Of a DNA stretch of 64,000 nt, positions 44,742-56,839 are shown piece by piece (positions within the stretch are counted from its first letter, which is position 1; each line of letters opens with the position of its first letter). The position numbers and the translations under genes are program-made. This stretch comes from Rostrohypoxylon terebratum (Eukaryota; Ascomycota; Sordariomycetes; Xylariales; Hypoxylaceae), in the NCBI GenBank assembly GCA_022497145.1, contig MU385895.1:186001-250000 (forward strand), in the 5' to 3' direction. The notes beneath the pieces are model-generated. The model ran no database searches and had not been told where the DNA came from. It worked only from the letters and a program-made list of their open reading frames with translations.

Positions 44742-47124
44742 CGCTAAGTTCATTTCCAAGAGCACGATACCTAAGGCGAAACAATCGGAAGAGGAAATTC
44801 TCGAGTTAAAAAAACGGTACCGGTCGGAAAGAGGGACGTACCATCGCGAAAGGCGCAAAAATGCCAGCTTTTTACGAATTTCTTTTCTGTTCACCGAACG
44901 GTTGTATTCGAACTATATAAGACACGCGGCACGACCTTACCTGACGTTTTTCTGTTGATGTTGATGTTGCTGATGTTGTTGTTGTTGTTGTTCTTCTCTT
45001 CTACTCTTATATTATCTTGCAAAAAAATTCCCCCATGGAGCGCAACATCCGAAAAGCTATAGGAACGACTGTACGATTTACATTATACCACTTTTCATGT
45101 TCGAGCATAGCTTTGGCCTTTGTGTTTTTGTTTCAACCCTGTCTTTTTCGCAAAACGAAGCTGTGCTGAATCGAACTGAATTCTGGTCTATCCCGGGTGG
45201 CCTTCTGTCTGATTCATAGAGAACGAACGGGACGGGGACGGGGACGGGCGTTCGGGGCTTGGTGCTGGTAGGAGTATGGGTACGGCTTGGGTTTGGGGAT
45301 TAGGTATCGTATATAGATCAATGTGATCTCACTGGAGTTGTACAATCCGATGTCTAGGGACTCTAGGCTCTCATTCGGTGACATAGTTCGTGTGGCTTTC
45401 AAGTCCCAAGTTTTTATTCCTAGCCGTCGTCTATCTACTGAAATGAGATAGGTAGATCGTCATGGGATCAGTTTGCATGCATTGTGACTATCCCCGCGTC
45501 CGAAGCAAGCCGTGGCCTTTTTCTTATCTTCATTTTTGCTTTTTCCCACAGGGCGGAAGTTTTACACGCCTTGGTGTCCTTGTATTATCTCATTTCGGCA
45601 CCGATATCTCAGATCCTGGTCCTGTGGCGGACGCGGGACGGGTCACTGCAGTAGTATGAGATACGTACGTAAGTACCGTATGTATAGTGTACTCACCTCT
45701 GTATCTGTCTAAAATAACAGTTTTTGTTGTTCGCTAGTGTAGTGACACGACTAGAAGCGATGCTAATTAAGTGATCGTTGGACCTGTTCTGCCGCCGCTG
45801 CCGCTACTGGTTTTCTTTTACTGTACACTGTTCCAGGGTTTCTAGAAACGTAAATGATGCCTGGCGATTTAGGGGGAGATGTCGTTGTAATACAGGTGCC
45901 TAGGTACCTATTTGTTTTACCTAAGCTGATGAGAATGGGAATAACCCGTCCTTCCGCAATACTAGTGAGTTTTATTGTGTTCCCACGGTACCTACTGAGC
46001 CGCAATGTTTGATTCGTCCTTGAAAAACACCTCTTGGGAACTGGAGGCTCAGCCTAGGATGGACATTAATTCGTTATTATGTCATCGCCAACTCTCGTGA
46101 CTTTTCAAAAACTCTCTTGTCCATTTCAGTTCGGATGCCTCGGCGAAATCCGTCCCCTAACCTAGTCCGTTGTCGATAAACCCTGCGGGGGTTCAGACCG
46201 AGCGCGATCCATATTCCCCACAGCGACCGTTTTAGGGGTAAAAGCAAACAACACGGGAGCTAGCGACCTCATCCTCGCGTTCGCATTGGCTGGGTCCTGC
46301 CCCAAAATAAACAAGTTATGGAGCCTCTGCGGGGAAGCTCTCATAGCTCGGTGCGGAGACAAGAAATTCGTGGGGAGATTTCTTTTTCGCTTTTTTTTTC
46401 TTCTGCTTACGTAGCGTGATCCTGTCCAGAGTCCCAGCTGCCAAGGCAGCCAAAAAGTCTTTCACCTCGATCTTTGTTCGAAAGGTCCGTGGAAGCCCCG
46501 CGAAAAGGCCGCCGGCGAAAGAGACGAACCGAAACTGCTGCATCTCAGCTCATTCCACTTAATTTTACTAGACGCTACCATGAGGAAAAAGGAGAAGCCT
46601 ATCGAACGAGTCAGTCCGTCTTGGAAGCTTAGGGCCTTAGGCCCTTAGGGCGACCGAAGGAGCGCCGATCCAAGTGACTTGTCTGCTCGTTTGGCCTCGA
46701 TAATGGCTCGAAGATTTGCACTGCGATTTGCACTGCAATTACAGTGGCTCGGAACCTCTTGACGCCTGTGCAGTGTGCTAGCCAGCCTAAATCAACTGTC
46801 AAAATGATTTTTTTAGGCGGAGCTAGGGCGGAGAAGGGCGGAGTATAGTGGTAATGGCGGAGTTGAATTAGGTATGTTAGGATATTATGCGGGGATCAAA
46901 GACACCTGCTAGAGGTAAGCTATTTCACGATCCTACTGCGGCAAGGGTCATATAACCCGGGGATGACTGGGCTCGGTGAGTACATATAAGAGCCATGGAA
47001 TACCGCGCTATGCAGATTGTGAACCGTTCAGTCATTTCACGTATTTTCCACGTGGTCATCGTCGTCTCGCCATAGATCAGTATAGTGACCCAATACACGT
47101 GGGGGCGATACAAGTTGGGTCAAG
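44742..47124. other. Spacer and alpha-glucosidase upstream region
   Basis: No gene seen. A TTG/GTT microsatellite lies at about 44956-44994 and a GGGACG repeat at 45228-45250. A palindrome CCTAGGTACCTA is near 45898. The right end is the promoter of the GH31 gene, with a TATA-like ACATATAAG near 46981 and CGG repeats at 46818-46860, listed separately. Confidence 0.55.
46818..46860 (+). promoter_or_regulatory. Candidate AmyR-type CGG repeat site
   Basis: Four CGG triplets lie in direct order, each preceded by G (46818, 46829, 46839 and 46858). The first pair is spaced by exactly eight bases, which fits the CGGN8(C/A)GG site of the Zn2Cys6 activator AmyR that controls starch- and maltose-degrading genes in Aspergillus. 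It is about 300 bases before the ATG of the alpha-glucosidase gene. The match and spacing are seen; regulation by an AmyR homologue is inferred. Confidence 0.5.
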
Positions 47125-49980
47125 ATGGCAGGTCGTCTTTTGTTCATAGCAACGGCGGTTTCGGCCGCTGCTGTTGTGAAAAGAGACTATTCGAGCGACG
47201 ATCCTCTCACTTCATGTCCCGGTTACAAGGCTTCGAACGTTGTAAAGACGGCATCGGGATTAACAGCGGACTTGACTTTGGCCGGTGACGCTTGTAACGT
47301 TTACGGTACCGACTTGAAGGACTTGACGCTAGAAGTATCATATGACACGGGTATGTCAAACTATCGCACCAGGTAACTCACGAACACAGCACTAATATAC
47401 CTTCAGAGACGCGACTTCACGTCAAGATTCAAGATGCTGCCAACAGCGTCTATCAGATCCCCGAGTCTATCTTCGCTAGACCAGATACAAAAGACACCGA
47501 GGAAGCAAAGTCAGCATTGAAATTTGACTATGTCGAGAGTCCATTCTCTTTCACCGTATCCCGCTCAGACTCCGGTGATGTTCTCTTCGACACATCCGCT
47601 GCCAGTCTGGTCTTCGAATCGCAGTACTTGCGCCTAAGGACGAAGCTACCAGAGAACCCGAGTCTCTATGGCCTTGGCGAACACTCTGATCCTTTCATGC
47701 TGAACACCACTGATTACATCAGGACGTTCTGGTCGCAGGATGCTTACAGCGTCCCCGAAGGTGCTAATTTGTACGGAAACCACCCAGTGTATTATGAACA
47801 CCGCGAATCCGGCACGCACGGTGTCTTTTTCTTGAACTCGAATGGTATGGATATTATGATCAACAACACGGCGGAATCCGGACAATACCTCGAATATAAC
47901 ACGCTAGGTGGTGTACTGGATTTCTATTTTGTGTCTGGCCCGAGCCCGATTGAAGTCGCGCAACAATACTCCGAAATTGTTGGCACGCCAGCGATGATGC
48001 CTTATTGGGGATTTGGGTACCACAACTGCCGATACGGCTATCAAGATGTCTTCGATGTAGCCGAGGTGGTTTACAACTATAGTCAGGCAGGAATTCCACT
48101 GGAGACAATGTGGACCGATATTGATTATATGTATCGTCGAAGAGTAAGTATCTTTCGCGATTTCCAATCGTTCGTTGACTAATTGTTATTAGGTGTTCTC
48201 CCTGGACCCCGATAGGTTCCCTTTGCACAAGATGCGCGAACTGGTTGACTACTTGCACGCGCATGACCAACATTACGTCGTTATGGTGGACCCAGCCGTG
48301 GCCTACCAAGACTTCCCGGCTTCCTTCCAGCGAGGCATCGACGACAACATCTTCTTGCTCCGTGAAAATGGCTCAGTATGGAAGGGTGTTGTTTGGCCCG
48401 GTGTTACCGCATTTCCAGATTGGTTCTCGGCGAACATTAGCAAGTACTGGAACAACGAGTTTTCCCTCTTCTTCTCTCCCGAGAACGGTGTTGACATCGA
48501 TGCTCTTTGGATCGATATGAACGAGCCCTCTAACTTCCCATGCTACTTCCCTTGCGACAATCCGGAAGCCTCTGCTGTGGGCTACCCACCGGAGCCCCCA
48601 CCAGTAAGGGTTAACCCTCGACCTCTGCCAGGATTTTCTTGCGATTTCCAACCCGAGGGTACCGATTGTGCGAAAACCGAAGTAAAATCCCTTGCGATCC
48701 GCGACAGCATGCCTCCAGCATACTTCAAAAATCTCGTAATCTCGCCACGTCAGACGGAGGGTCAGCAAAAGGGACTTCCTGACCGAGATCTTCTATTTCC
48801 CAAGTACGCGATTCACAACAAGGCCGCGAATGAGGACAGCTGGAACGCAGCTGAAGGTGGCATTTCTAACAAGACAGTGAATACCGACGTGATTCATCAG
48901 AACGGTCTCACCATGTACGATACCCATAACATGTACGGTTCGATGATGTCCATCGCATCGCACGAAGCTATGCTCCAAAGACGACCTACCGTGCGGCCCA
49001 TGATCATCACACGTTCAACATTCGCCGGTGCTGGTACCAAGGTAGGTCATTGGTTAGGTGACAACTTATCCACATGGCACCACTATAGGCTCGCAATCCG
49101 AAGTATGATGGCTTTCGCTTCTGTGTACCAAATACCGATGGTCGGCGCAGACACGTGCGGCTTCGACAATAACTCGACGGAACAGCTCTGCGCGAGATGG
49201 GCCGCCCTCGGAGCGTTTTCGCCGTTTTACCGCAACCATAACAGTCTAAACAATATTCCCCAGGAGTTCTACCGCTGGAACACCACAACAGTCTCCGCGC
49301 GAAGGTTTATCGATATCCGTTACCGTCTCCTCGATTACATGTATACGGCCCTTCATGGTCAAACTGTCGACGGTACGCCCATGGTATACCCGCTGTTCTA
49401 CCTATACCCGGAGGACAAGAATACCTACCCCTTGGACCTGCAGTACTTCCTCGGCCCAGCACTTCTCGTCGCGCCCGTCACCGAAGAGAACAGCACCAGC
49501 GTTGATATCTACTTACCCGACGACATTTTCTACGACTGGTTTACCCATGAGAAGGTCGTTGGTGAGGGTAAGACTATCACAGTCGAGAACCAGGAATGGA
49601 CTGATCTGCCCCTATACCTACGGGGTGGGGTCATCGTGCCGACGCGCGCCGAATCAGGTAATACGACCACGGAAGTGCGCACCAAGCCCTTCGAGATTCT
49701 GGTACCCGTGGGTAAGGATGGGAAGGCCAGCGGCCGGCTATATCTAGACGACGGTGTGAGCATCGAACAAGCCGGCACCAGCGAAATCCTCTTTGAGTTC
49801 GCCGACGGCGTGCTTAATATTAGCGGTACATTTGGGTACAAGGCAGATGAGCTAAGAGTTAGCAAGGTTACGTTCTTGGGTGCTGGTGGGTGTAGAAAGC
49901 GCGACGCCAAGGACGTGGTCACCGTAACGGTTGATAAGCCGCTTACGGAAGCATTCACTGTTGAGGTTACCAAATCGTAA
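47125..49980 (+). CDS. Secreted GH31 alpha-glucosidase
   Basis: Extracellular glycoside hydrolase family 31 enzyme of 916 residues, releasing glucose from the non-reducing ends of maltose, starch fragments or related glucosides. Exons 47125-47350, 47407-48143 and 48193-49980. A signal peptide (MAGRLLFIATAVSAAAV) is followed by KR, a likely Kex2-type cleavage site. The catalytic nucleophile is Asp429 in WIDMNEPSNF and the acid/base is Asp611 in HWLGDN; YWGFGYHNCRYGY, PMVGADTCGF and PLYLRGGVIVP are further GH31 landmarks. Many N-glycosylation sequons are present. The sequence resembles the large fungal group of acidic alpha-glucosidases (AgdC-like in my judgement). A CGGN8CGG site upstream suggests induction on starch or maltose through AmyR. 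Confidence 0.95.
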
Positions 49981-51430
49981 GCATTGGTGCGCAAAAAGGG
50001 ATGTTGGTCATTGGGTAATGAGAAATGCGGACCTGCATGATGTTAGCCATGTGCATACTATCTATATTTGTAATGTATATACTTAGAATATAAATGTTCA
50101 GATTACTACCATGCTTCGATCTTAAGTCTATCTGTCTCATCCTCCATTGAAAGAGGGGTGCCACTCCCGTAGATGTGGAGAATTGGAGTGGCTAGGTATA
50201 GCTAGACCTGATGATTAAATATTACTAAAGGGCAATTGCGTATAACTTTCCTCTTTTGATTCAAATGTGTTTCGACATCTAGATGTCTCATTACTGCGTT
50301 ATAGAATCTACCGGTTTTTGTCTAAGGTGCCAAGAATACGATGTCGAGTATCTGGCCCTGAGGATACGCGTACAACAGATATTAGATACCTTGACCAGCG
50401 GCCAGGCGGATATCTCTCGGTCGCCGAAGTCGGTGTTAGGTGATAGAGACCCTTATTTCGGTTCTCCATTCTGAAATGCATCTGCGATACCGATTGACTC
50501 CCCGTGGGGTTGTGTCTGATATCCATACCTGGGGAAGTCTGGTTCCCGTCACCGAGGCTGACACTTGATGTATGGAGGTATCATCTAGATCCCCAATACC
50601 GAAGAAGCTTATGGATGCTGGCATGATTATTAGTCAATATTTCTAATTCCGCTATAGTACGATGTTTCGAGAGAAGTGGAATGATATATGGTTATGTGCC
50701 TATGTGTTTATCGTCGAGAACTCGGTTCGAAGGTTGCGATAGGACGGTTCCAGCTATAGAGTTGAAGGAAGGGTGAAGACAAAAACGCACAATTGGGGTC
50801 GCAATTGCAATCTAGAAGTAATTGATAAATAATAGTTGGATAATCTATACTTAAACTTTAAGCACATGGGCCAAACCTAAGGCATTCGATAAATGCAGGA
50901 ACGACCTTACTGGCCTTACTGTCTAAGAAGGTGCAACGGGTCTGTTCAACACTTGGGTCATTAAACCAACTCAGCCAACTCGGCACCTCCTCCTTCTAGA
51001 ATTTCTCTCTCAACCTTCACCGATCTATGCAATTTCATCTTCTCAATAAAGCCGAAAGAAGGATAACACCAATCCAAGCGGTGGGTATGATTGGTTCAAG
51101 GGTGCTCCGTGTTGCTATGTGCCATTGACAAACAATTTTCGACGGGTGCCGCCTGCAACCATCCAGCACTTAAAACTGTTGAACCCTCATTTTAAAAGCA
51201 TCAAACAATTTCCAGGGCTGTACAACCCTCGAGGTAAATTTGCGACTTTCTTTCTTTCTCTCATTTTTCCCCCCTTTTCCCCGCGTCTGAAATTTCTTCT
51301 CGAATATTGGAATAATACTTGTTCTTCCTTGCTCACACCAGACTACCACCTTTGCCAGGTACTTGCAAGATAACCATAAAACCTAGCCCATCGCACTGTA
51401 CCGCGATACGGGTACAGATAATTCGTCATT
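49981..51430. other. Spacer downstream of alpha-glucosidase
   Basis: No gene recognised. The right 400 bases are probably promoter and 5' leader of the Cys-rich membrane protein, with a pyrimidine-rich stretch at 51250-51300. Confidence 0.5.
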
Positions 51431-52749
51431 ATGAGACATGATAAGCCGCAGGTTAATGAGATCGATATTTCGAATGGTACCTGCTACTATGCCGCCAACA
51501 CGCAAGCCAAGGGCGATTACATTCCTTGTGGTAACGTCGACATCGGTCTCAATTGGGCCTGCTGTGTCGCGGGAGATATCTGTCTAGGTAGCTCAGCATG
51601 CTATCATCTTCACTGTAAGTGCACTCGCACTTATTGGTGACTTACCTGCCTATCCACTGGCAATTCAATTGACGTGGAAATGCTGACGAGACGTGACTAC
51701 CAGTTGATGTCACATATCTAGCCGGCTGCACTGACCCCAACTACACGGATATTACGTGTCCTCCTAAGGGTAAATTCGAGAAGCAACAGTGGGTAGGCTT
51801 AGAGAATTGCAAGTACGACACGGACGTATGGGCTGGATGTGCGGAGATGGGTGACGTGCCAGGTTCCAAGCCTCCGGCAATGTGCACCTGTTCCAAGGAA
51901 GTGGAAGTCTTGACCGACAAACTAGTGCTCGACAATGTCGCCCTACTCCCTACGAGCTTAGGTGGGACTATTTCGTGGTATGATGGAATGTCGCCGCTCT
52001 TGACTCTGACTCTACCTCAAACCGAGACGCCATCGACGACAACCGCGACTTCGACATCGAGTAAACCGCCTGCCACAGCAAACCCGATTAGCAACCCGAG
52101 CGCAATACAGCCCTCGACGATCGTTTGGAACCCTTCGCAGTCAACAAGTTCTGCAGCTCAAGTAACCACAACGCCGTCTACCGGTACTCCCTCCTCCAAC
52201 CAGCCCGACCTATCCGCTAGTACCCCGACAGGTACGAACCTATCTACGGCAGCGCAAGCCGGCATCGGTATCGGCGCGGGTATCGGCGCTATCCTCCTCG
52301 GAGGTTTAGTGTACCTCGTGCTTTTCCTGCGTAGGCGTCAGGGCATCCTGAAAACTAGCACCAGGCAATCCGATCTACGCGACTGTCCCACCGGCCCTAC
52401 GAGCCCCACGGCTACGGAGCTAGCTGCCAACGAACTCAAAAGAGCGAGCGAGCTTCCAGATTCGCCTGTTGTTTCAGAGCTCGCGTCGCCCACGTCTCCT
52501 ACGGCAACTCAGCGAACATTCCGCGCGTATAATCCCTATTTGCATGGTAACTATGCGCAGAAGCCCCCGGGATGTCAGACCAGAATTGATGAGGAGAAGA
52601 CGCTGAATAATGATGGCAGCGCTCCGGTGAGCCCGTTGAGCCCCGGCAGCACTGGAAACGAAAAGGGTAGTTTCGGAGTTCCGAAGGATGAGAGTGATGC
52701 TAAGAAGAAGCCCACGACTACCGGACCGATTTACGAGCTTCCAGGTTAA
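51431..52749 (+). CDS. Cys-rich single-pass membrane protein
   Basis: Predicted cell-surface protein of about 409 residues, function unknown. Exons 51431-51614 and 51704-52749. The N-terminal part is rich in paired Cys (GTCYYAAN, YIPCGNVD, WACCVAGDIC, CYHLH, AGCTDP, CTCSKE), a pattern common in fungal extracellular Cys-rich domains. A Ser/Thr/Pro-rich stalk leads to one transmembrane helix (AGIGIGAGIGAILLGGLVYLVLFL) with RRR on its inner side, then a cytosolic tail with several SPTSPTAT-type sites and ending GPIYELPG. The layout resembles wall-stress sensor-like proteins in shape only. No signal peptide is seen before the Cys-rich part, so an upstream exon was probably missed; the frame is closed by TAA at 51419. 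Confidence 0.7.
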
Positions 52750-53298
52750 GAGGGGAATCGGATCTGTCTGTTTTTAGGGGCACGGTCAATCGGGCGGATA
52801 TATCAAAATCGAAGTCCATCAAAGGCGCAAATCGGTCGGTGTTCAGGGGTTCTTCGTCTTTTCATCGCATATGATTCCCAGTTTGTTTGTGCTTGCTTAC
52901 TTGTCTGCTATCTTTGGTGGGGAGGCGTTTTCCCCAAACCAAGTACCGGGGATTAGTCAGCTGAAGACGGTTGAGAATAACGCGGCTGATTGGCTATCGC
53001 AAAATCTTACACAACTTAGATGCATAGTTGATGCAGCTGAATAAAGTTAAACCAACTGAAGCTTTTCTATACTGTTTACATAGATAATTGAGATTATACC
53101 CATTTTTATCCTCCCCTCATCTCGTCTTACCTGTCTTATTATCCTTATGCTGTGCTTGTAGAACGTTACCAAAACTTGTTCTAGGGAACTGGAAGATGTG
53201 AGTAGATTGGCTGTTGAATGTCGTTGTCGCTATTGCGCTTGTATTGAGCGTTACGAATCTACCCAGTTTTGACCTTGTTACACAAACTAACCGCGAAT
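52750..53298. other. Spacer between membrane protein and hydrolase
   Basis: 3' flank of one gene and promoter of the next. Nothing further is recognised. Confidence 0.55.
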
Positions 53299-54591
53299 AT
53301 GCAGTTTATATCATTACTAAGCCTCTTCTCAATATTGGTACACGGTATCTGTACAACTATGGCAAGTAATACAGCAGTAAAGTCCTCTGCTCTCCATCGA
53401 CGGGAAGTCTTCTGTGTGGGCGGGGGATATGTACCCGATGCTAAGGGCAACCATTCGCTCCAGGGACAGATGTATGTGGAAAGACTCATCCCTGAGGTAG
53501 AGGAAAGTTTGAAAAAGCGTCTACCTGTTGTGTTTATTCATGGTGCAACGAGATCTGGTGTGGTGGGTATTTGAAAGCCCCTTAAATTCGTTTATCCGAC
53601 TTTGTCATTACTTAATGACTTATTTGTGAGCAGGACTGGGTTACCAAACCGGATGGACAGCCAGGCTGGGCCTCGTTTTTCCTCGCGCAGGGCTTCGAGT
53701 GCTATCTCATCGATCAACCTTTTCGGGGTCGTAGTCCGGTATGTAACACCAAGCTAGAATCTCCAAACCCCCTTTTTACAGAAAATCCACTACCGAAAAC
53801 TAACCCCTATCATGAAGTGGTACCCCGGGAACGGCACCATAACCGCATACACCGCCGAATCAATCCAAACACTCTTCACAGCTAGCAAGACTTTCGGGGC
53901 CTGGCCTCAGGCCAAACAGCATACGCAGTGGCCCGGTCCCGGCACGATGGGTGACCCTGTATTCGACGAGTTCTACCGCTCCGCGCTACAGATCCTAGAT
54001 GACCCCGTGGCGCAAGAACGGGCGTCACAAGCAGCGTGTGCCGCGCTTCTCGACCGAATAGGTAAGCCCGTCGTTCTAGTGGGCCACTCGGCGGGTGGCT
54101 CGGTACCTTGGTTAGTAGCGGACATCCGCCCGAGCCTGGTCGAGATGATCATCGCGCTAGAGCCGACAGGGCCGACCTTCTCCAAGCTCGGGGTCATGGC
54201 CGGACCCGGCGCGCCGTACGGCATCACGAACGCGCCGATCACGTACGATCCGCCCATCAACGATCCCAAGACGGACTTCGTGAAAATGGAGGAGAAGGCG
54301 CCGGAACCCGATCTGATAAACTGCACGCTTCAGGCCGAATCGCCGCCGCCGCGACAGCTTGTCAATTTAAGGGACGTGAGGGTGCTGGTTGTCACGGCAC
54401 CGGCATCGTACCATGCGCAGTATGACTGGGGCACTGCTCGGTATCTGCGGCAAGCCGGTGTGAAGGATGTGGAGTATGTAAGGCTTTCCGAAAAAGGCAT
54501 ATACGGTAACGGACATATGATGATGATAGAAAAGAACAGCGACGAGGTGGCAGCCGAGTTAGTGAGATGGATCAACGGAGCGAGTGGTTGA
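53299..54591 (+). CDS. Secreted alpha/beta hydrolase
   Basis: Predicted secreted hydrolase (esterase/lipase type) of 380 residues. Exons 53299-53562, 53634-53738 and 53818-54591; CTAAC branch sequences precede the third exon. A signal peptide starts MQFISLLSLFSILVHGI. The oxyanion-side strand reads VVFIHGATRSG, the nucleophile elbow is VGHSAGG (Ser214), and the probable catalytic His is His356 in GNGHMMMIEKNS. The block FLAQGFECYLIDQPFRGRSP is typical of a fungal family that I know only as uncharacterised alpha/beta hydrolases with bacterial relatives. Substrate is unknown. The GC content of exon 3 is clearly higher than the flanks. No linked pathway genes are evident, although a terpene synthase lies 4 kb away. 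Confidence 0.85.
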
Positions 54592-55236
54592 AAGGGGTTA
54601 AAATGTGCATTTTCAGGTTATGACCGACCGCCCTCGCATTCGAATATTTAGTCTACCTAGCTAAGAACTATTAAAACGATGTATTGTCTTCTAGGTATGA
54701 GTTATGTTGGCCACGAAGCTGTTTCGTTGTTGGTACAATGGCTGCCTTCAAATGTATATTTCAGGTAGATAACGATGTTGAGAAGCGAGCTAATATCTTT
54801 GCCTAGGCAGGTGGGTGCATAGGCGAGGTAAGATGACTGCCTGATACGCCCGACAAGTCTTCTGTACTACAGTAGGACTCGGCCCTGAATAAAGGGTAAC
54901 ACCGAAATCTATTACCTACCGCGTTGGTGACTGAACGCGTAGTCGAGCCTTCAGGGTTAGAGTTGGATAATGGTTTGATGATATATGAGCTGACCCCGGA
55001 CAATAAGGGAGTACTGCCTGAGGTTCTGAGCTGGCTGGTAACACAGTCAAATTTGGATATAATTCCCTTCAGACAGGTGCGACGGGATTAGGCGGACTCT
55101 TGTGGAAACTAAAACTGGACTCAAATATTATGTAGGGCCGTATACGAATGACTCATTTTCTTGCGGTCGAGTATGAGCGCGGCCGTGAGGAAAGCGTATC
55201 CTTGGTAATTCGTTCCAAATTCATGCTCATGGGTAG
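54592..55236. other. Convergent spacer
   Basis: Space between two convergent genes. No gene or repeat recognised. Confidence 0.55.
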
Positions 55237-56839
55237 CTATCCCTCCCATATCTGAATGCTGCCGTCATGGCTTTGCCCAGATAACCGTGCTAAGCTAGCT
55301 TCAATATCCGGCTGTGTCTGGTCGAATAATTGTTTGTGGTAGTCAATCGAAGATAGTTTGTCATGATATACGATGCCTGAACTAGTCCGTCTAGATGGAC
55401 TAAAATAAGCTTTACGGATAGAGGATATCAATTCTTTCCTGGATTGGGGGGGCTCTGGCGATCCTTTCCTTAGAGAATCCACGGTGGTCTCGTTCAATTT
55501 AGAGGCGGAATCTCCTTCTTTGAGAGTTTGGCATGTAACGATTTTGATGAACAAGCTCCATGTTGTACTTTCGGGAAAGCTGTGGAAAAATACTATTGTT
55601 GCCGGCATGCAACTACAAGCAACGCCAACATTGATTTCGGCCGCTCTAAAGAGGGATGGTGTCAGTTCCAATTTTATATTCTCAACGAGAACACGATTAA
55701 TACAGTGCTTACATGAATGCATACGTTAATGAAGGTATCCAAGTAAAATCATAAGACTGCAGCAGTTGAAAGCGGTAAACTGTAGCGAGTATGGAGAAGG
55801 CACAAGCGCTTGAAGATGATCAGCAGAAGAACATCAGCTCTAGGGGATGATATGACAAACATGAGCCCTGTAAGAAACATACAACACACTCCGACTTTCC
55901 GTCTTAGTGGGAGTCGAAGGTTCATAGTAAAGACCACAGGTATGATGAGCAGATAGAAATCTGAAACGACACTGAATACGCCCATCGCAGCCCAAATTGG
56001 CCTCTGTCGTACCGAGCAGCTTTCTTCAGGGTCGTAATGCGAAGAATCCCGCGCCGATATATCAGGATGGCTCAGAAATTTCCCACAGATAGCTGCATCT
56101 ATGACGAAACAGATGGTGTAGAATATAGTAATTATCACGAGTGAAGTCCATATCAAAATCCTCGCAGTTCTCACAGTTTTAAAGATACGAAGATAAAGAG
56201 ACAAAAGAGCGGATTTTAGGAAGATAGCGGACACTCCGTACAGGATGATTGTCAAGATCGAATCCTGGATAGGTAAATTAGTATGCAAAGTTTCATAAAC
56301 CCGAATAGTATAAATAAAATAGATACCTTTAGAATCAAGGGAACATTGGCTTTTGACGGCGGCGCATTCCATTCATGATGGCCCATCATGCCATCGAGAG
56401 CTGGCACGATTAGCTTCAATTATTCAGAGCTGGAGCTTTTACACATGGGCACCAACCTTTAAACACGGCAGCACAATAGGAAGTGATAGTTGCCTTATAA
56501 AATACGATTAACCAACTATACCATGTGATAGATGTAAGGACAGAATTATCTCACAGCTGATAGCATGCAAAGGGCTGAGCTAGCTACCGCAATTAGTATT
56601 GTTTCTTTACGAATGGAAAGGGAAAACTTGCAGTCGTCTACCCCAAAGCTACGGGTTAGCCGCAATCGAGTATAGATGCGTAATAATAGGAGGCACCACA
56701 TTATGGCAAATGTCACGGCAATAATCGCTTTCGAAGCTGGTGCCATGGATAGCGGGCCGACGAAATTAGGTATAGCTCTAGGTGTAGCTCCAGGTGGAGG
56801 CGGAAATTTTGACGTCAGATTCGAATCTTGAGTAGACAT
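55237..56839 (-). CDS. Fungal rhodopsin-fold (PTH11-like) seven-helix membrane protein
   Basis: Integral membrane protein of 422 residues with seven predicted helices, of the fungal rhodopsin-fold domain family that includes PTH11-like receptors. Minus-strand exons: 56839-56555, 56413-56327, 56264-55861, 55808-55725 and 55645-55237. Family marks are RIYTRLRLTRSFGVDDC after helix 1, GHHEWNAP before helix 3, LYLRIF after it, and AAEINVGVACSCMPA in helix 7. The join 55861/55808 needs donor GTTTGT, and gives LTGLIACAFSILATVYR, which restores a typical helix. There is no CFEM domain, as the N-terminus is short and lacks the eight Cys. The C-terminal 100 residues are cytosolic and Ser/Lys rich. Such proteins are thought to be G-protein-coupled receptors or scaffolds; ligand unknown. 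Confidence 0.82.

Noticed and set aside
47904..48309. Minus-strand frames opposite the GH31 gene
   Set aside because: They overlap catalytic-domain coding sequence on the plus strand and show no independent motifs.
55808..55861. Apparent frameshift in the rhodopsin-fold gene between helices 5 and 6
   Set aside because: A donor GTTTGT one base earlier than first assumed joins in phase to the CAAG acceptor and gives a normal helix sequence, so no damage is needed.
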